A stretch of DNA of 64,000 nt from Ruminococcus flavefaciens (GTDB lineage: Bacteria > Bacillota > Clostridia > Oscillospirales > Ruminococcaceae), in NCBI GenBank assembly GCA_902760805.1, contig CACWHY010000006.1, positions 106,391 through 170,390 on the forward strand. Reading direction: 5' to 3'. This document shows, one piece after another, positions 25,371 through 35,117 of this stretch. The notes under the pieces were generated by a model, which was not told the origin of the DNA, did not search any database, and was given only the letters and a program-made list of their open reading frames with translations. A program made the position numbers and the translations under genes. How positions within the stretch are numbered: position 1 is the stretch's first letter; every line of letters begins with the position of its first letter.

Positions 25371-26546
25371 ATGATTATTTACAACGCAATGATCCAGACT
25401 ATGAGCAGTGAAGGCGTTATCGAGAAGGGCTACATCCAGCTGGATGACGGAAAGATCACCGCTCTGGGCAGCGGTGTGCCCAATATGCTCCCCGAGGACA
25501 GCATCGACGCTAAGGGAGGCCTTCTCCTGCCCGGATTTATCGACGCTCACACCCACCTGGGCATCCTGGAGGACGGCCTGGACTTCGAGGGCGACGACTG
25601 CAACGAATCCAACGACCCCTTCACTCCTCAGATGAGGGCTCTCGACGGCATAAACCCCTTCGACCGCTGCTTCGAGGAGGCCAGGATGAGGGGGATCACA
25701 GCTGCCGCCTCCTGCCCGGGAAGCGCAAATGCCTGCGGCGGAGAGATCTGCGCAGTGAAGACTGCCGGCCGCCGGGCTGACGATATGGTCATCGAGAGCT
25801 GCGGCATAAAATTCGCTCTGGGCGAAAATCCCAAGCGTGTCTACAACGACAAGGGCGAAACTCCCATGACCCGCATGGCGATCGCTGCACTGATCCGTGA
25901 GGGGCTCTACAAAGCCCGCCGCTACGCCCACGACACCGATTCCTACTACTCCGACAGCGAGGACAGAGATCCTCCGGAGTACGACATCAAGTGCGAGGCT
26001 CTTCTGCCTCTGCTTGACAGAAAACAGAAGGCCTTTTTCCACTGCCACCGAGCCGACGACATCTGCACGGCTCTGCGTATCGCCAAGGAATTCAGCCTTG
26101 ATCCCGTGATCATCCACGGCACCGAAGGCCACCTGATCGCAGATATTTTGGCAAAGGAGGAGGTCCCCGTGATCTGCGGACCTCTGCTGTGTGACCGCTG
26201 CAAGCCCGAGATGAAGGCTCTGGAGCTGAAAAATGCCGCTGTTCTGGCAGAAAACGGCGTTTTGACCGCTATCTGCACTGACCACACTGTTACTCCCATA
26301 CAGTACCTTCCCCTGTCGGCCTCCGCTGCCATAAAGGGCGGTCTCGACCGGGAGAGCGCTCTTCGGGCGCTGACTATCGCTCCGGCACAGATCCTTGGCA
26401 TCGACGAGCGTGTGGGAAGCCTTGAGCCGGGCAAGGACGCTGACCTTCAGCTCTATCCTGCCGGCTGCGACCCCCTCGACCTGATGAGTGAGCCCCTTCT
26501 GGTAATGATCGACGGTCAGATCGTCCGCCGGGAGGCCTGCATATGA
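25371..26546 (+). CDS. Amidohydrolase family protein
   Basis: Metal-dependent hydrolase of the imidazolonepropionase/dihydroorotase superfamily. The ATG at 25371 (MIIYNAMIQTM..) is used, with GGAG six bases upstream; an in-frame ATG four codons earlier sits on that site. The 391 residues include DAHTHLG near residue 60 (metal ligands HxH), FHCHRADD near residue 224, IHGTEGH near 250 and CTDHTVTP near 305 with the final aspartate. The end, GSLEPGKDADLQLY, is typical. The substrate is unknown and does not follow from its neighbours. It lies 16 bases after aroK and overlaps the dockerin gene by four bases. Confidence 0.87.
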   Translation: MIIYNAMIQTMSSEGVIEKGYIQLDDGKITALGSGVPNMLPEDSIDAKGGLLLPGFIDAHTHLGILEDGLDFEGDDCNESNDPFTPQMRALDGINPFDRCFEEARMRGITAAASCPGSANACGGEICAVKTAGRRADDMVIESCGIKFALGENPKRVYNDKGETPMTRMAIAALIREGLYKARRYAHDTDSYYSDSEDRDPPEYDIKCEALLPLLDRKQKAFFHCHRADDICTALRIAKEFSLDPVIIHGTEGHLIADILAKEEVPVICGPLLCDRCKPEMKALELKNAAVLAENGVLTAICTDHTVTPIQYLPLSASAAIKGGLDRESALRALTIAPAQILGIDERVGSLEPGKDADLQLYPAGCDPLDLMSEPLLVMIDGQIVRREACI

Positions 26547-27475
26547 AGCGCCTTGCGGCTGCGGTCTTAGCGGCGGCGCTCTTCCCTGCGGCGAATGCCC
26601 GGGCAGAGGACAGCTTCCCTATCGTGCTGACTGAGCCGGGCACGGGCGTTTCCTACACCTGCTCAGTCACCGACCCCGACACCATGAGCATTACGATCAT
26701 AAATGCACAGGTGCCGGAGGAGCTCACTGACCTGGTGATCCCCGATACTTTGGGCGGCTGCAAGGTCACAGCTATCGGCGAGAGAGTGTTCCTGGGCTGC
26801 GAGAAGCTGACATCGGTCACTCTGCCGAGCACCCTTCTTTCCATTGGAGAAATGGCCTTTTCCGGCTGCTATGGCCTTACCGGAGCCGATCTCCCCGACA
26901 GCGTTTACGAGCTGGGAGCCTCCTGCTTCGCCGGCTGCGGAGCCCTCACCAGCGTTTCTCTGGGGAACTCGATCGAGGTCATCCCGGAAAGATGCTTTGC
27001 GGCCTGCTCCGCCCTTACTGACGTGCAGCTCCCCGACAGTCTAACTACTATCGAAAAAGAGGCGTTTTTCGGCTGCGGAGACATAACACTCGCCATACCC
27101 TACTCAGTTGCTGACATAGGCGAAAACGCCCTGGGCGTCCGCTATGACCTGCGAAAGGATCAGATCGCTCCCTTCGAGGATTTCCTGATCCTTGGCTCAG
27201 ACAACAGCGAGGCCGCCCGTTACGCTAAGGTAATCGAAGTCGACTTCATCGACCCCACCGACCACCTCTCAGGAGATGCCGACTGCGACGGCTATGTGGA
27301 CTCCACCGACGCTTCTGCGGTGCTGGTGGAATACGCAAGAGCCCTTACCGGCGATGCTCTCACCTTCTCACGGGCTCAGTTCTACCGGGCTGACATCAAT
27401 TCCGACGGGCTGGTGGACTCCACCGACGCTTCCGACATTTTGCGGAAATACGCAGATATCCTGACAGGCAATTGA
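26543..27475 (+). CDS. Secreted leucine-rich-repeat protein with type I dockerin
   Basis: Predicted cellulosome component of 310 residues. A signal peptide (MKRLAAAVLAAALFPAANARA) is followed by BspA-like leucine-rich repeats (about 60-200) of the type IGEMAFSGCYGLT and LGASCFAGCGALT. A dockerin runs from about residue 244 to the end. Its two calcium loops are DADCDGYVDSTD and DINSDGLVDSTD, each followed by ASxxLxxYA. The module should bind a cohesin. The ATG overlaps the amidohydrolase stop, so a cellulosomal protein is coupled to metabolic genes, which is odd. The LRR part suggests binding to protein or carbohydrate rather than catalysis. Confidence 0.88.
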   Translation: MKRLAAAVLAAALFPAANARAEDSFPIVLTEPGTGVSYTCSVTDPDTMSITIINAQVPEELTDLVIPDTLGGCKVTAIGERVFLGCEKLTSVTLPSTLLSIGEMAFSGCYGLTGADLPDSVYELGASCFAGCGALTSVSLGNSIEVIPERCFAACSALTDVQLPDSLTTIEKEAFFGCGDITLAIPYSVADIGENALGVRYDLRKDQIAPFEDFLILGSDNSEAARYAKVIEVDFIDPTDHLSGDADCDGYVDSTDASAVLVEYARALTGDALTFSRAQFYRADINSDGLVDSTDASDILRKYADILTGN

Positions 27476-27540
27476 TATTTTCGCCAAAAGCCGACTTTTT
27501 TTCACAAGGCTTTTCTACGTTCATGTGAACTCTTTCGGTA

Positions 27541-27569
27541 TTGACATCAGGCGGAAAAGTTGGTATCAT
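27541..27569 (+). promoter_or_regulatory. Sigma-A promoter of guaB
   Basis: TTGACA (27541-27546) and TATCAT (27564-27569) are 17 bases apart, about 50 bases before the guaB start. No purine riboswitch structure was recognised in the short leader. Confidence 0.85.
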
Positions 27570-27581
27570 TAAAGTTAATAA

Positions 27582-29093
<1,512 letters not shown>

Positions 29094-29102
29094 CAATAAG
29101 CG

Positions 29103-29129
29103 AAAAGCGGCCGTTGGGCCGCTTTTTTG
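29103..29129 (+). terminator. Intrinsic terminator of guaB
   Basis: An 8-bp stem AAGCGGCC/GGCCGCTT with a GTTG loop is followed by a T-run on the plus strand, 11 bases after the stop codon. Confidence 0.88.
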
Positions 29130-29145
29130 TTTTTGGGGACTTATG

Positions 29146-29172
29146 AAAAAAGGGCAGCTGATAGCTGCCCTT
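29146..29172 (-). terminator. Terminator of the long ruvC-to-lipoprotein block
   Basis: A 10-bp stem AAGGGCAGCT/AGCTGCCCTT with a three-base loop runs into a U-tract on the minus strand, just after the stop of the cohesin-like lipoprotein gene. It faces the guaB terminator, as expected for convergent genes. Confidence 0.85.
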
Positions 29173-29177
29173 CGTTT

Positions 29178-29849
29178 TTATTCAACAGTGATCGTTCCGC
29201 CTGTCCAGTGCTCAAAGGCATACTTGTCGTAGCCCGGATCCTTGGCAGCATTGGAGAAAACTGCTCCCGGCCAGTAGAAGAAGTTCAGCTCGTAAACAGT
29301 TCCGCTGGCAGCGTCTGCCGGCACATCAAAGTAAAATGTGGCAATATCGCCGTTCATTCCCTGGTCTCCGTCAAAAACAGAGGTTATGAAGAAGGCCTTT
29401 CTGTGATCTGCGATCAGTTCATCGGGAAGATTATCCTCCCAGTTCAATGAAACAAAGCCCTTTGCATACTCCACCGCCGGTCCCTTCTTATATTCCATGG
29501 AGCGGTCAGCAGGGTCGAAGATCTTGGGCGTGAGCACATCGGGATATGTAACGTGAAATCCGCACATATTCCACTTCATCTCTGCGTTCTCAACATGAAC
29601 AGTTACCTCAGCAGTCTCCCCTGCCTTGGCAGTGGTGTTGACGATCGACAGCAGAGCGCCCTCCGAATCGGCAACGGGCTGGACGTCCTTGAAATCTGCC
29701 TCCATGTCAACAACTGAGCTCTCGCTGTTCTGATAGGTGTCCATGTCGATGTCAGAGCCGCTTGAGCTGCTCTTCTTATCTCCGCAGGCCGTGGCTGAAA
29801 CTGCCGCAATGAGCAGAGCAGCTGCCATGGCCGTAAATCTTAGCTTCAT
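29178..29849 (-). CDS. Lipoprotein with probable cohesin domain
   Basis: Predicted lipid-anchored surface protein of 223 residues. The N-terminus has basic residues, a hydrophobic core and SATAC, where C22 would be lipidated; the -3 position is Ala, a weak lipobox. A Ser/Asp-rich linker (about 25-60) leads to a beta-rich domain (about 66-223). The pattern AKAGETAEVTVHVENAE, then GFHVTYPDVLTPK, then NGDIATFYFDVPADAASGTVYEL closely follows the strand order of cohesins, the dockerin receptors of cellulosomes. If so, it would hold one dockerin protein on the cell surface. The call rests on sequence pattern, not on a profile search. Its ATG overlaps the clpE stop by four bases. Confidence 0.68.
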   Translation of the reverse strand: MKLRFTAMAAALLIAAVSATACGDKKSSSSGSDIDMDTYQNSESSVVDMEADFKDVQPVADSEGALLSIVNTTAKAGETAEVTVHVENAEMKWNMCGFHVTYPDVLTPKIFDPADRSMEYKKGPAVEYAKGFVSLNWEDNLPDELIADHRKAFFITSVFDGDQGMNGDIATFYFDVPADAASGTVYELNFFYWPGAVFSNAAKDPGYDKYAFEHWTGGTITVE

Positions 29850-32164
29850 TCCTGATCGTTCTCCTTCCTGCCAGTGACCTTCAGCTGGCCGTCCTCTGCG
29901 GAAACGCTGATCACGTCTGTTCCGGAGGCATTCTCGATAATTATCTCGGCCACCTTATCCTCGACCTCCTGGCGAATGACTCTGCGGATATCACGGGCGC
30001 CGTAGGGCTTGCCGTAGGACTTCTCAGCAATAAGGTCAAGGGCGGGCTGGTCGTATTCAAGGCTGATATTCTTCTCAGCAAGAGGCTCCTTCATCTCGTC
30101 CAGCATAAGGGCAGCGATCTTGGCGAAGTCTGCCTTTTCCAGCTGGCGGAACACCACGATCTCGTCGATACGGCTGATGAACTCCGGTCGGAGGAAATCT
30201 CTCAGGCCCTTCATAGCCTTATCCTTTGAGATCTCATCAGCTGTTCGGTTGAAGCCCACGCCCACGCTCTTGTCTGTTGAGCCGGCGTTAGACGTCATGC
30301 AGATGATGGTATTCTCGAAATTCACAGTCCTGCCGTGGGCGTCGTCCACCTTGCCCTCGTCAAGGATCTGCATAAGGATGTTCATAACGTCAGGGTGAGC
30401 CTTCTCGATCTCGTCGAAGAGGATCACAGAGTAGGGACGTCTGCGCACCTTCTCGGTGAGCTGTCCGGCCTCGTCATAGCCCACATATCCCGGAGGCGAT
30501 CCGATCATTCTGGCTACGGAGTGCTTCTCCATATACTCAGTCATATCAAGTCTGATCAGCGGCTCAGGTGAGTCGAAGAGCTCCTCGGCCAGCACCTTCA
30601 CCAGCTCGGTCTTACCAACGCCGGTAGGTCCTACGAAGATGAATGAAGCCGGTCTTCTGCGCTTGCTCAGCTGAACTCTTGTGCGCTTGATAGCTCTTGT
30701 GAGGACTCCCACAGCCTCGTCCTGTCCCAGGACACGCTTCTTCAGGCTGTCCTCCAGCCTTGCGATCTTCAGGAACTCATTCTCGGCGATCTTGCTTGCA
30801 GGGATACCCGTCCAGAGCTCCACCACCTTGGTGATGTCGGACTCCTCCACCTGGATATTCTCGGCCTTTTCCTTCAGAGGAGCAAGCTCCTCACGGGCGT
30901 GGATCAGCTTGCCCTTCAGCTCAGCCAAGGCCTGATAATCGGGCTCAGGCTGCTCGGACATAGACTTCTCCAGACCCTCCATGACCTCGATCTTCTTGAC
31001 CAGCTTTGCGTGCTCGGCGATCTCGGGAGAGCGTATGCTTGCGTGAGCACAGCCCTCGTCCAGCAGGTCGATAGCCTTATCCGGCAGGAAGCGGTCGGTG
31101 ATATATCTCTCAGAGAGAACTGCGCAGGCTCTCACAAGGTAATCAGAGATGTGTACCTTGTGGTAGTCCTCGTAGTATTTTTTTATTCCCATGAGGACGC
31201 TCACGGTGTCCTCGATCGTTGGCTCAGTTACGGTAACAGGCTGGAAACGGCGCTCCAGAGCGGAATCCTTCTCGATATACTTGCGGTACTCGCCGAAGGT
31301 AGTAGCTCCGATCACCTGGACCTCGCCTCTTGAAAGGGCAGGCTTGAGGATATTAGCGGCGTTCATTGAGCCCTCGGAGTCTCCGGCGCCCACCAGGTTG
31401 TGTACCTCGTCGATGAAGAGGATAATGTTGCCCTCACGCTTTACCTCGTCCACAAGTCCCTTCACACGGCTCTCGAACTGGCCACGGAACTGAGTTCCTG
31501 CCACAAGAGCGGTCAGGTCAAGGAGGTAGAGCTTCTTGTCGGCAAGGTTGAAGGGAACAGTTCCCTCGTTTATGCGCTGAGCGATGCCTTCGGCGATGGC
31601 GGTCTTACCTACGCCGGGCTCACCGATGAGGCAGGGGTTGTTCTTGGTTCTTCGGGAGAGGATCTGGACAACTCTTGCGATCTCCTTATCTCTTCCGATA
31701 ATGCGGTCAAGCTGGCCGTCAGCGGCCTTCTGGGAGAGGTTGGTGCAATAGCTGTCAAGGAATTTCAGCTCCCTGCGGCCGTTCTCCTTCTTCTCCTTCT
31801 TTCGTCCGAATGGGCTCTTTTTCGGCTTTTCCGGCTCAGAGCTTTCCGGCTCAGCGTCGGAGGCCAGCTCAGGAGAGCTGTCGTCCTTTTCGTTCACGCC
31901 GAACATATTGGCGATGAAATCGGGCATAAGGCCTGAGCCGCCCATTTCAAAGCTGTCGCCGTCCAGCATACCCATCATCTGGTCAGAGAGCTGGTCGATC
32001 TCCTCGTCGGTTATGCCCAGCTTCTCCATATAATCCGCCACCTGTGGGATCTTGCGGTCTCTGGCGCAGGCCAGGCAAAGGCCCTCATTTTTCTTCTCAT
32101 TGCCCTGCACAGAGGTGATGAACACCACGGCAGGTCTTTTTTTGCAGTTGCTGCACATTATCAT
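29846..32164 (-). CDS. clpE: ATP-dependent Clp protease ATP-binding subunit with N-terminal zinc finger (ClpE-like)
   Basis: Hsp100 unfoldase that feeds proteins to ClpP or remodels aggregates. The 772-residue chain starts with a four-cysteine zinc finger (C4, C7, C30, C33) in place of the usual Clp N-domain, the hallmark of ClpE. A charged linker (about 85-130) precedes AAA+ module 1 (Walker A GEPGVGKT, Walker B ILFIDEVH), a coiled-coil middle region (about 395-460), and AAA+ module 2 ([23 protein letters not shown]). Two ATGs lie at the start; the first has the better spacing to GGAGG. No CtsR gene or CtsR box was noticed nearby. Confidence 0.92.
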   Translation of the reverse strand: MIMCSNCKKRPAVVFITSVQGNEKKNEGLCLACARDRKIPQVADYMEKLGITDEEIDQLSDQMMGMLDGDSFEMGGSGLMPDFIANMFGVNEKDDSSPELASDAEPESSEPEKPKKSPFGRKKEKKENGRRELKFLDSYCTNLSQKAADGQLDRIIGRDKEIARVVQILSRRTKNNPCLIGEPGVGKTAIAEGIAQRINEGTVPFNLADKKLYLLDLTALVAGTQFRGQFESRVKGLVDEVKREGNIILFIDEVHNLVGAGDSEGSMNAANILKPALSRGEVQVIGATTFGEYRKYIEKDSALERRFQPVTVTEPTIEDTVSVLMGIKKYYEDYHKVHISDYLVRACAVLSERYITDRFLPDKAIDLLDEGCAHASIRSPEIAEHAKLVKKIEVMEGLEKSMSEQPEPDYQALAELKGKLIHAREELAPLKEKAENIQVEESDITKVVELWTGIPASKIAENEFLKIARLEDSLKKRVLGQDEAVGVLTRAIKRTRVQLSKRRRPASFIFVGPTGVGKTELVKVLAEELFDSPEPLIRLDMTEYMEKHSVARMIGSPPGYVGYDEAGQLTEKVRRRPYSVILFDEIEKAHPDVMNILMQILDEGKVDDAHGRTVNFENTIICMTSNAGSTDKSVGVGFNRTADEISKDKAMKGLRDFLRPEFISRIDEIVVFRQLEKADFAKIAALMLDEMKEPLAEKNISLEYDQPALDLIAEKSYGKPYGARDIRRVIRQEVEDKVAEIIIENASGTDVISVSAEDGQLKVTGRKENDQE

Positions 32165-32207
32165 CAGGCAGTTTCCTCCTGTCAGTGAAAGTGGTTTGCT
32201 CTGTTCA

Positions 32208-33095
32208 TTACAGCTTCAGTACCAGCTTGTAGAAATACTTGAACAGATAAGTCTTGTCGATAGCTTCAAAGTTGAAGAACAGCATCTCGTTGCTGCCGAG
32301 AATGACGTAAAGTCGTATGAATAGTGCGATCATGAAGGTCAGGACACCGCCCAGGCCTATTCCCATGATACCGCCGATCAGATGTGAGACTACCGAATCG
32401 TGGTCTCCTCCTGCGTAGGACTTGATCAGGATGTATCCCAGCAGCAGCACCAGCACCATAAGTATCACCAGAGCCAGCAGCCTTATGACTGACCTATAGG
32501 CATCGGCTATGTAGTTATTGGCGATGTAGTTTGCTGCACGGCGGGGATTTTCCGCAACCATCATAGGTGCCAGCTCGGCCACAGTTTCAGGATGCTTCAT
32601 GATCTTATCCTTAGCCATTCCAGCTGCGTACTTAGAAAGGTTGTCAGAAATTATATTCCCGATGACCTCAGCATATGCAGCGTGGATATTGTCATTGAAG
32701 GAAGCCTCCTCGTCAACGACTCTGCCGTTGATATTGTTAGCGTACTTGTAGAGCTCCTTGTCGATGTCGCCGCCCTCGGTGAAGATCTTCACCAGGATCT
32801 CATCCTTGACGGTGATAGCGTAGCCGAAGGACTCCATCTCGCTCTTCATGCCGTTGACGAAGGCGTTTTCCTCCATGGATCTTTCCAGCTTCTTGATATT
32901 GCTGCTGCGGATAGTGCCCTTGTAGAGCGAGCCTGCGATAGATCCGCTGACCGCCAGTCCGATGACCACAGCCAGCACCGAAGCTCCCAGGCCAAGAACA
33001 GCCTTAGTTCCGCCTTTTTTACCTGCGATGAACACACAGATCAGTATTGCCGCAACAGCGACAACGTCATAAAACCACCAAAATTCAGTTCCCAT
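32208..33095 (-). CDS. CvpA-like integral membrane protein
   Basis: A 295-residue membrane protein with hydrophobic segments near residues 8-25, 30-55, about 205-230 and 240-268, and a long, mainly helical extracytoplasmic or cytosolic part between. The N-terminal layout (YDVVAVAAILICVFIAGKKGG) and the C-terminal GGIMGIGLGGVLTF resemble the CvpA/colicin V production family, so I call it CvpA-like with moderate confidence. The family's role is poorly defined. It lies between the DUF5711-like gene and clpE, all in one direction. Confidence 0.65.
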   Translation of the reverse strand: MGTEFWWFYDVVAVAAILICVFIAGKKGGTKAVLGLGASVLAVVIGLAVSGSIAGSLYKGTIRSSNIKKLERSMEENAFVNGMKSEMESFGYAITVKDEILVKIFTEGGDIDKELYKYANNINGRVVDEEASFNDNIHAAYAEVIGNIISDNLSKYAAGMAKDKIMKHPETVAELAPMMVAENPRRAANYIANNYIADAYRSVIRLLALVILMVLVLLLGYILIKSYAGGDHDSVVSHLIGGIMGIGLGGVLTFMIALFIRLYVILGSNEMLFFNFEAIDKTYLFKYFYKLVLKL

Positions 33096-33143
33096 AATTT
33101 CTGCGCCCCGAAAGACCGGAGCTGCCTCCTTCCAGATCAGCTG

Positions 33144-34310
33144 TTAGCTGTCGTAATCGATACGGTCGATCCTTCCGTAGCCCTTGAGGAAGATATGATC
33201 CTCGCTTCTTACAAAGCCGGTGTAGGAATCGTTTATCTCCACCGTTGAGCGAAGGTTGCCGTCAAAATCGTATGCCAAAATGGTGTCCTTGCTCATAATG
33301 TAAGCAAGTCCGTCAGAGACCACAGTATCCAGCAGAGGGTGAGCGAAGCCGATGATAATGGGCTCCACGCCGCCTCCCGGGAAGATCGCAGCCTCATACT
33401 TACGTCTGTCATCGTTGTTGATGATCACTGAGGATCTTCCGCCGCTGCTGTCGCCGCCGGCGAAGTCTCCCTCATATTTGTAATAGGAAGAGATCTGTCC
33501 GCTCTCGTCCACATATCCGCAGGCGTCTATGCCCAGAACAAAGGCACCGCTGTCGCAGCTAAAGACCTCAAGTCCCAATGTGTCAAGTCCGGGAGAGCTC
33601 CATTTCTCGCCCTTTTCAGTGAAGGTTATCTCCTGCACTGAGGTAGCAAGAGAGCCGTTCTCCGCATAGATATAGCTTATAACGCAGCCACGGCTGTGAT
33701 CCTTGAAGGCCACATCGTTGACACGCTCGATACACTTTCTTGAGTAGACCACCTCGCCCTTTTTATCGTAGACGATGATCTCACAGTCGTAATTGACCGA
33801 GGTAGTTACCACAGCGGTAAGTCCCTCGCTGCTGAGCCGGGCGAACATGATGTTCTTATCCAGCTTGTGCTTATACAGCACATTTTCCGGAGACTCAACG
33901 CTGAACTCATTTCCGCCGCTCTCATAGATCAGTGCTCTTCCGCCGGACATACTCAGCACAGCATTAGTATATGCGTGCTGGCGCTTTTTGATAAGTCCGC
34001 CCTCCTCGTTGTAGAAGAGTATGTAGGAATCGCTGAGCAGCCCCAGCTTTCCGTCGCTGACCTCCAGCTGGTAATCGCCGCCGCTGCTGACCTCTATGGG
34101 GAAGTTTCCCTCCGCCAGCCGTCCATCATTTACGATAGTAATGGCCTTTTCGCCCACGCCCTGGAGCTTGGGCAGCCAAAGCTCATGAGTGAGATACAGT
34201 CCCACAGCCGCAGCTGCCAGGAAGAGTATCACGATAAGTCTCACAAGCCGTCGTTTTCTCTTAGTTTTATTTTTCAGTTCAACGATGTCCTCTGCATCAT
34301 ACATCGGCAT
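33144..34310 (-). CDS. Membrane-anchored beta-propeller-like protein (DUF5711-like)
   Basis: Predicted single-pass membrane protein of 388 residues. The ATG at 34308-34310 (MPMYDAEDIVELKNK) with GGAGG eight bases upstream is preferred to an in-frame GTG three codons earlier. A basic stretch (KTKRKRRLVR) precedes the membrane helix (about 23-42). The large outer part is rich in short beta strands with repeated patterns such as GKLGLLSDSYILFYNEEG and IIVYDKKGEVVY, as in WD40/PQQ-like propellers. It resembles proteins annotated DUF5711 in Clostridia. Function unknown; it sits between truA and the CvpA-like gene. Confidence 0.68.
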   Translation of the reverse strand: MPMYDAEDIVELKNKTKRKRRLVRLIVILFLAAAAVGLYLTHELWLPKLQGVGEKAITIVNDGRLAEGNFPIEVSSGGDYQLEVSDGKLGLLSDSYILFYNEEGGLIKKRQHAYTNAVLSMSGGRALIYESGGNEFSVESPENVLYKHKLDKNIMFARLSSEGLTAVVTTSVNYDCEIIVYDKKGEVVYSRKCIERVNDVAFKDHSRGCVISYIYAENGSLATSVQEITFTEKGEKWSSPGLDTLGLEVFSCDSGAFVLGIDACGYVDESGQISSYYKYEGDFAGGDSSGGRSSVIINNDDRRKYEAAIFPGGGVEPIIIGFAHPLLDTVVSDGLAYIMSKDTILAYDFDGNLRSTVEINDSYTGFVRSEDHIFLKGYGRIDRIDYDS

Positions 34311-34337
34311 CGCTGTCACCTCCTTTTGTCCCGGGAG

Positions 34338-35117
34338 CTAACGCTCTCCCGCAGCGGTATCCTCGGCCAGGAGCTCCTCCTTCGAGTAGAAGACCCTGTT
34401 TAGGTAGAGCCCGTGAGCCATGGCAGTCCTGCCGGCCTTCAGGCGGTCCTTTGCCTCTAGGATACGGGGTATGTCATCCGGCGCAATACGTCCCTCGCTG
34501 ATGTCTATGAGGGTGCCGGCCATTATCCTAATCATATTATACAGAAAACCGTTGCCTTTTACAAGCATTATCACCGATTCTCCACTATTTTCTATTTCAA
34601 AAGAATAAATAGTCCGAATGGTTGTCGATACGTTTGTACAGTCTGCACAAAATGACGAAAAATCGTGAGTTCCCACGAAATATTTTGCTGCCTGACGTGC
34701 AAGATTGGTCTTGAATGGCCTTCTGTAGTGCAGCGCAAGGTCAGTCGCGAAGGGGTTTTTTGACTCACTGCAATGCATCTTGTAGATGTACTCCTTTCCC
34801 ACGCAGTCAAACCTTGCGTGGAAGTCCAGAGGCACGTCCTCGCAGCTGAGAATGGAGATGTCGTCGGGCAGCTCGCCGTTGACTCCCCGGCAAAATCCCA
34901 GGGTAGAGATCTTGCTCTCAGTCTTCACGTTGAAGCAGAACTGATTTGCGTGAACTCCCGTGTCAGTCCTTGAGCAGCCGTTTATGGTGACCGGCTCGTT
35001 GAGCACCTTGGAAAGATGCTTCTCCAAAGTCTCCTGCACGGTCATGGCATTGGCCTGCCGCTGAAATCCGTGGTACTTAGTTCCCCGGTACGCCGTCATT
35101 ACTTTCAGGTTTCTCAT
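34338..35117 (-). CDS. truA: tRNA pseudouridine(38-40) synthase
   Basis: Modifies the anticodon stem-loop of many tRNAs. The ATG at 35115-35117 (MRNLKVMTAYRGTKYHGFQ) has GGAGG six bases upstream and gives 259 residues, the usual length. The catalytic aspartate is D52 in GCSRTDTGVHA. KEYIYKM, HDFSSFCA and GNGFLYNMIRIM are further family segments. Its 5' end overlaps the 3' end of yfhO by 41 bases in another frame, so expression is probably coupled. Confidence 0.95.
   Translation of the reverse strand: MRNLKVMTAYRGTKYHGFQRQANAMTVQETLEKHLSKVLNEPVTINGCSRTDTGVHANQFCFNVKTESKISTLGFCRGVNGELPDDISILSCEDVPLDFHARFDCVGKEYIYKMHCSESKNPFATDLALHYRRPFKTNLARQAAKYFVGTHDFSSFCADCTNVSTTIRTIYSFEIENSGESVIMLVKGNGFLYNMIRIMAGTLIDISEGRIAPDDIPRILEAKDRLKAGRTAMAHGLYLNRVFYSKEELLAEDTAAGER

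Noticed and set aside
25110-26285. Open frame of about 390 codons antisense to the amidohydrolase
   Set aside because: The plus-strand frame has metal-ligand motifs and operon context; the antisense frame has none.
27476-27540. Terminator after the LRR-dockerin gene
   Set aside because: AAAAGCC and GGCTTTT could pair, but across a T-rich 15-base loop and without a following U-tract, so the call is not supported.
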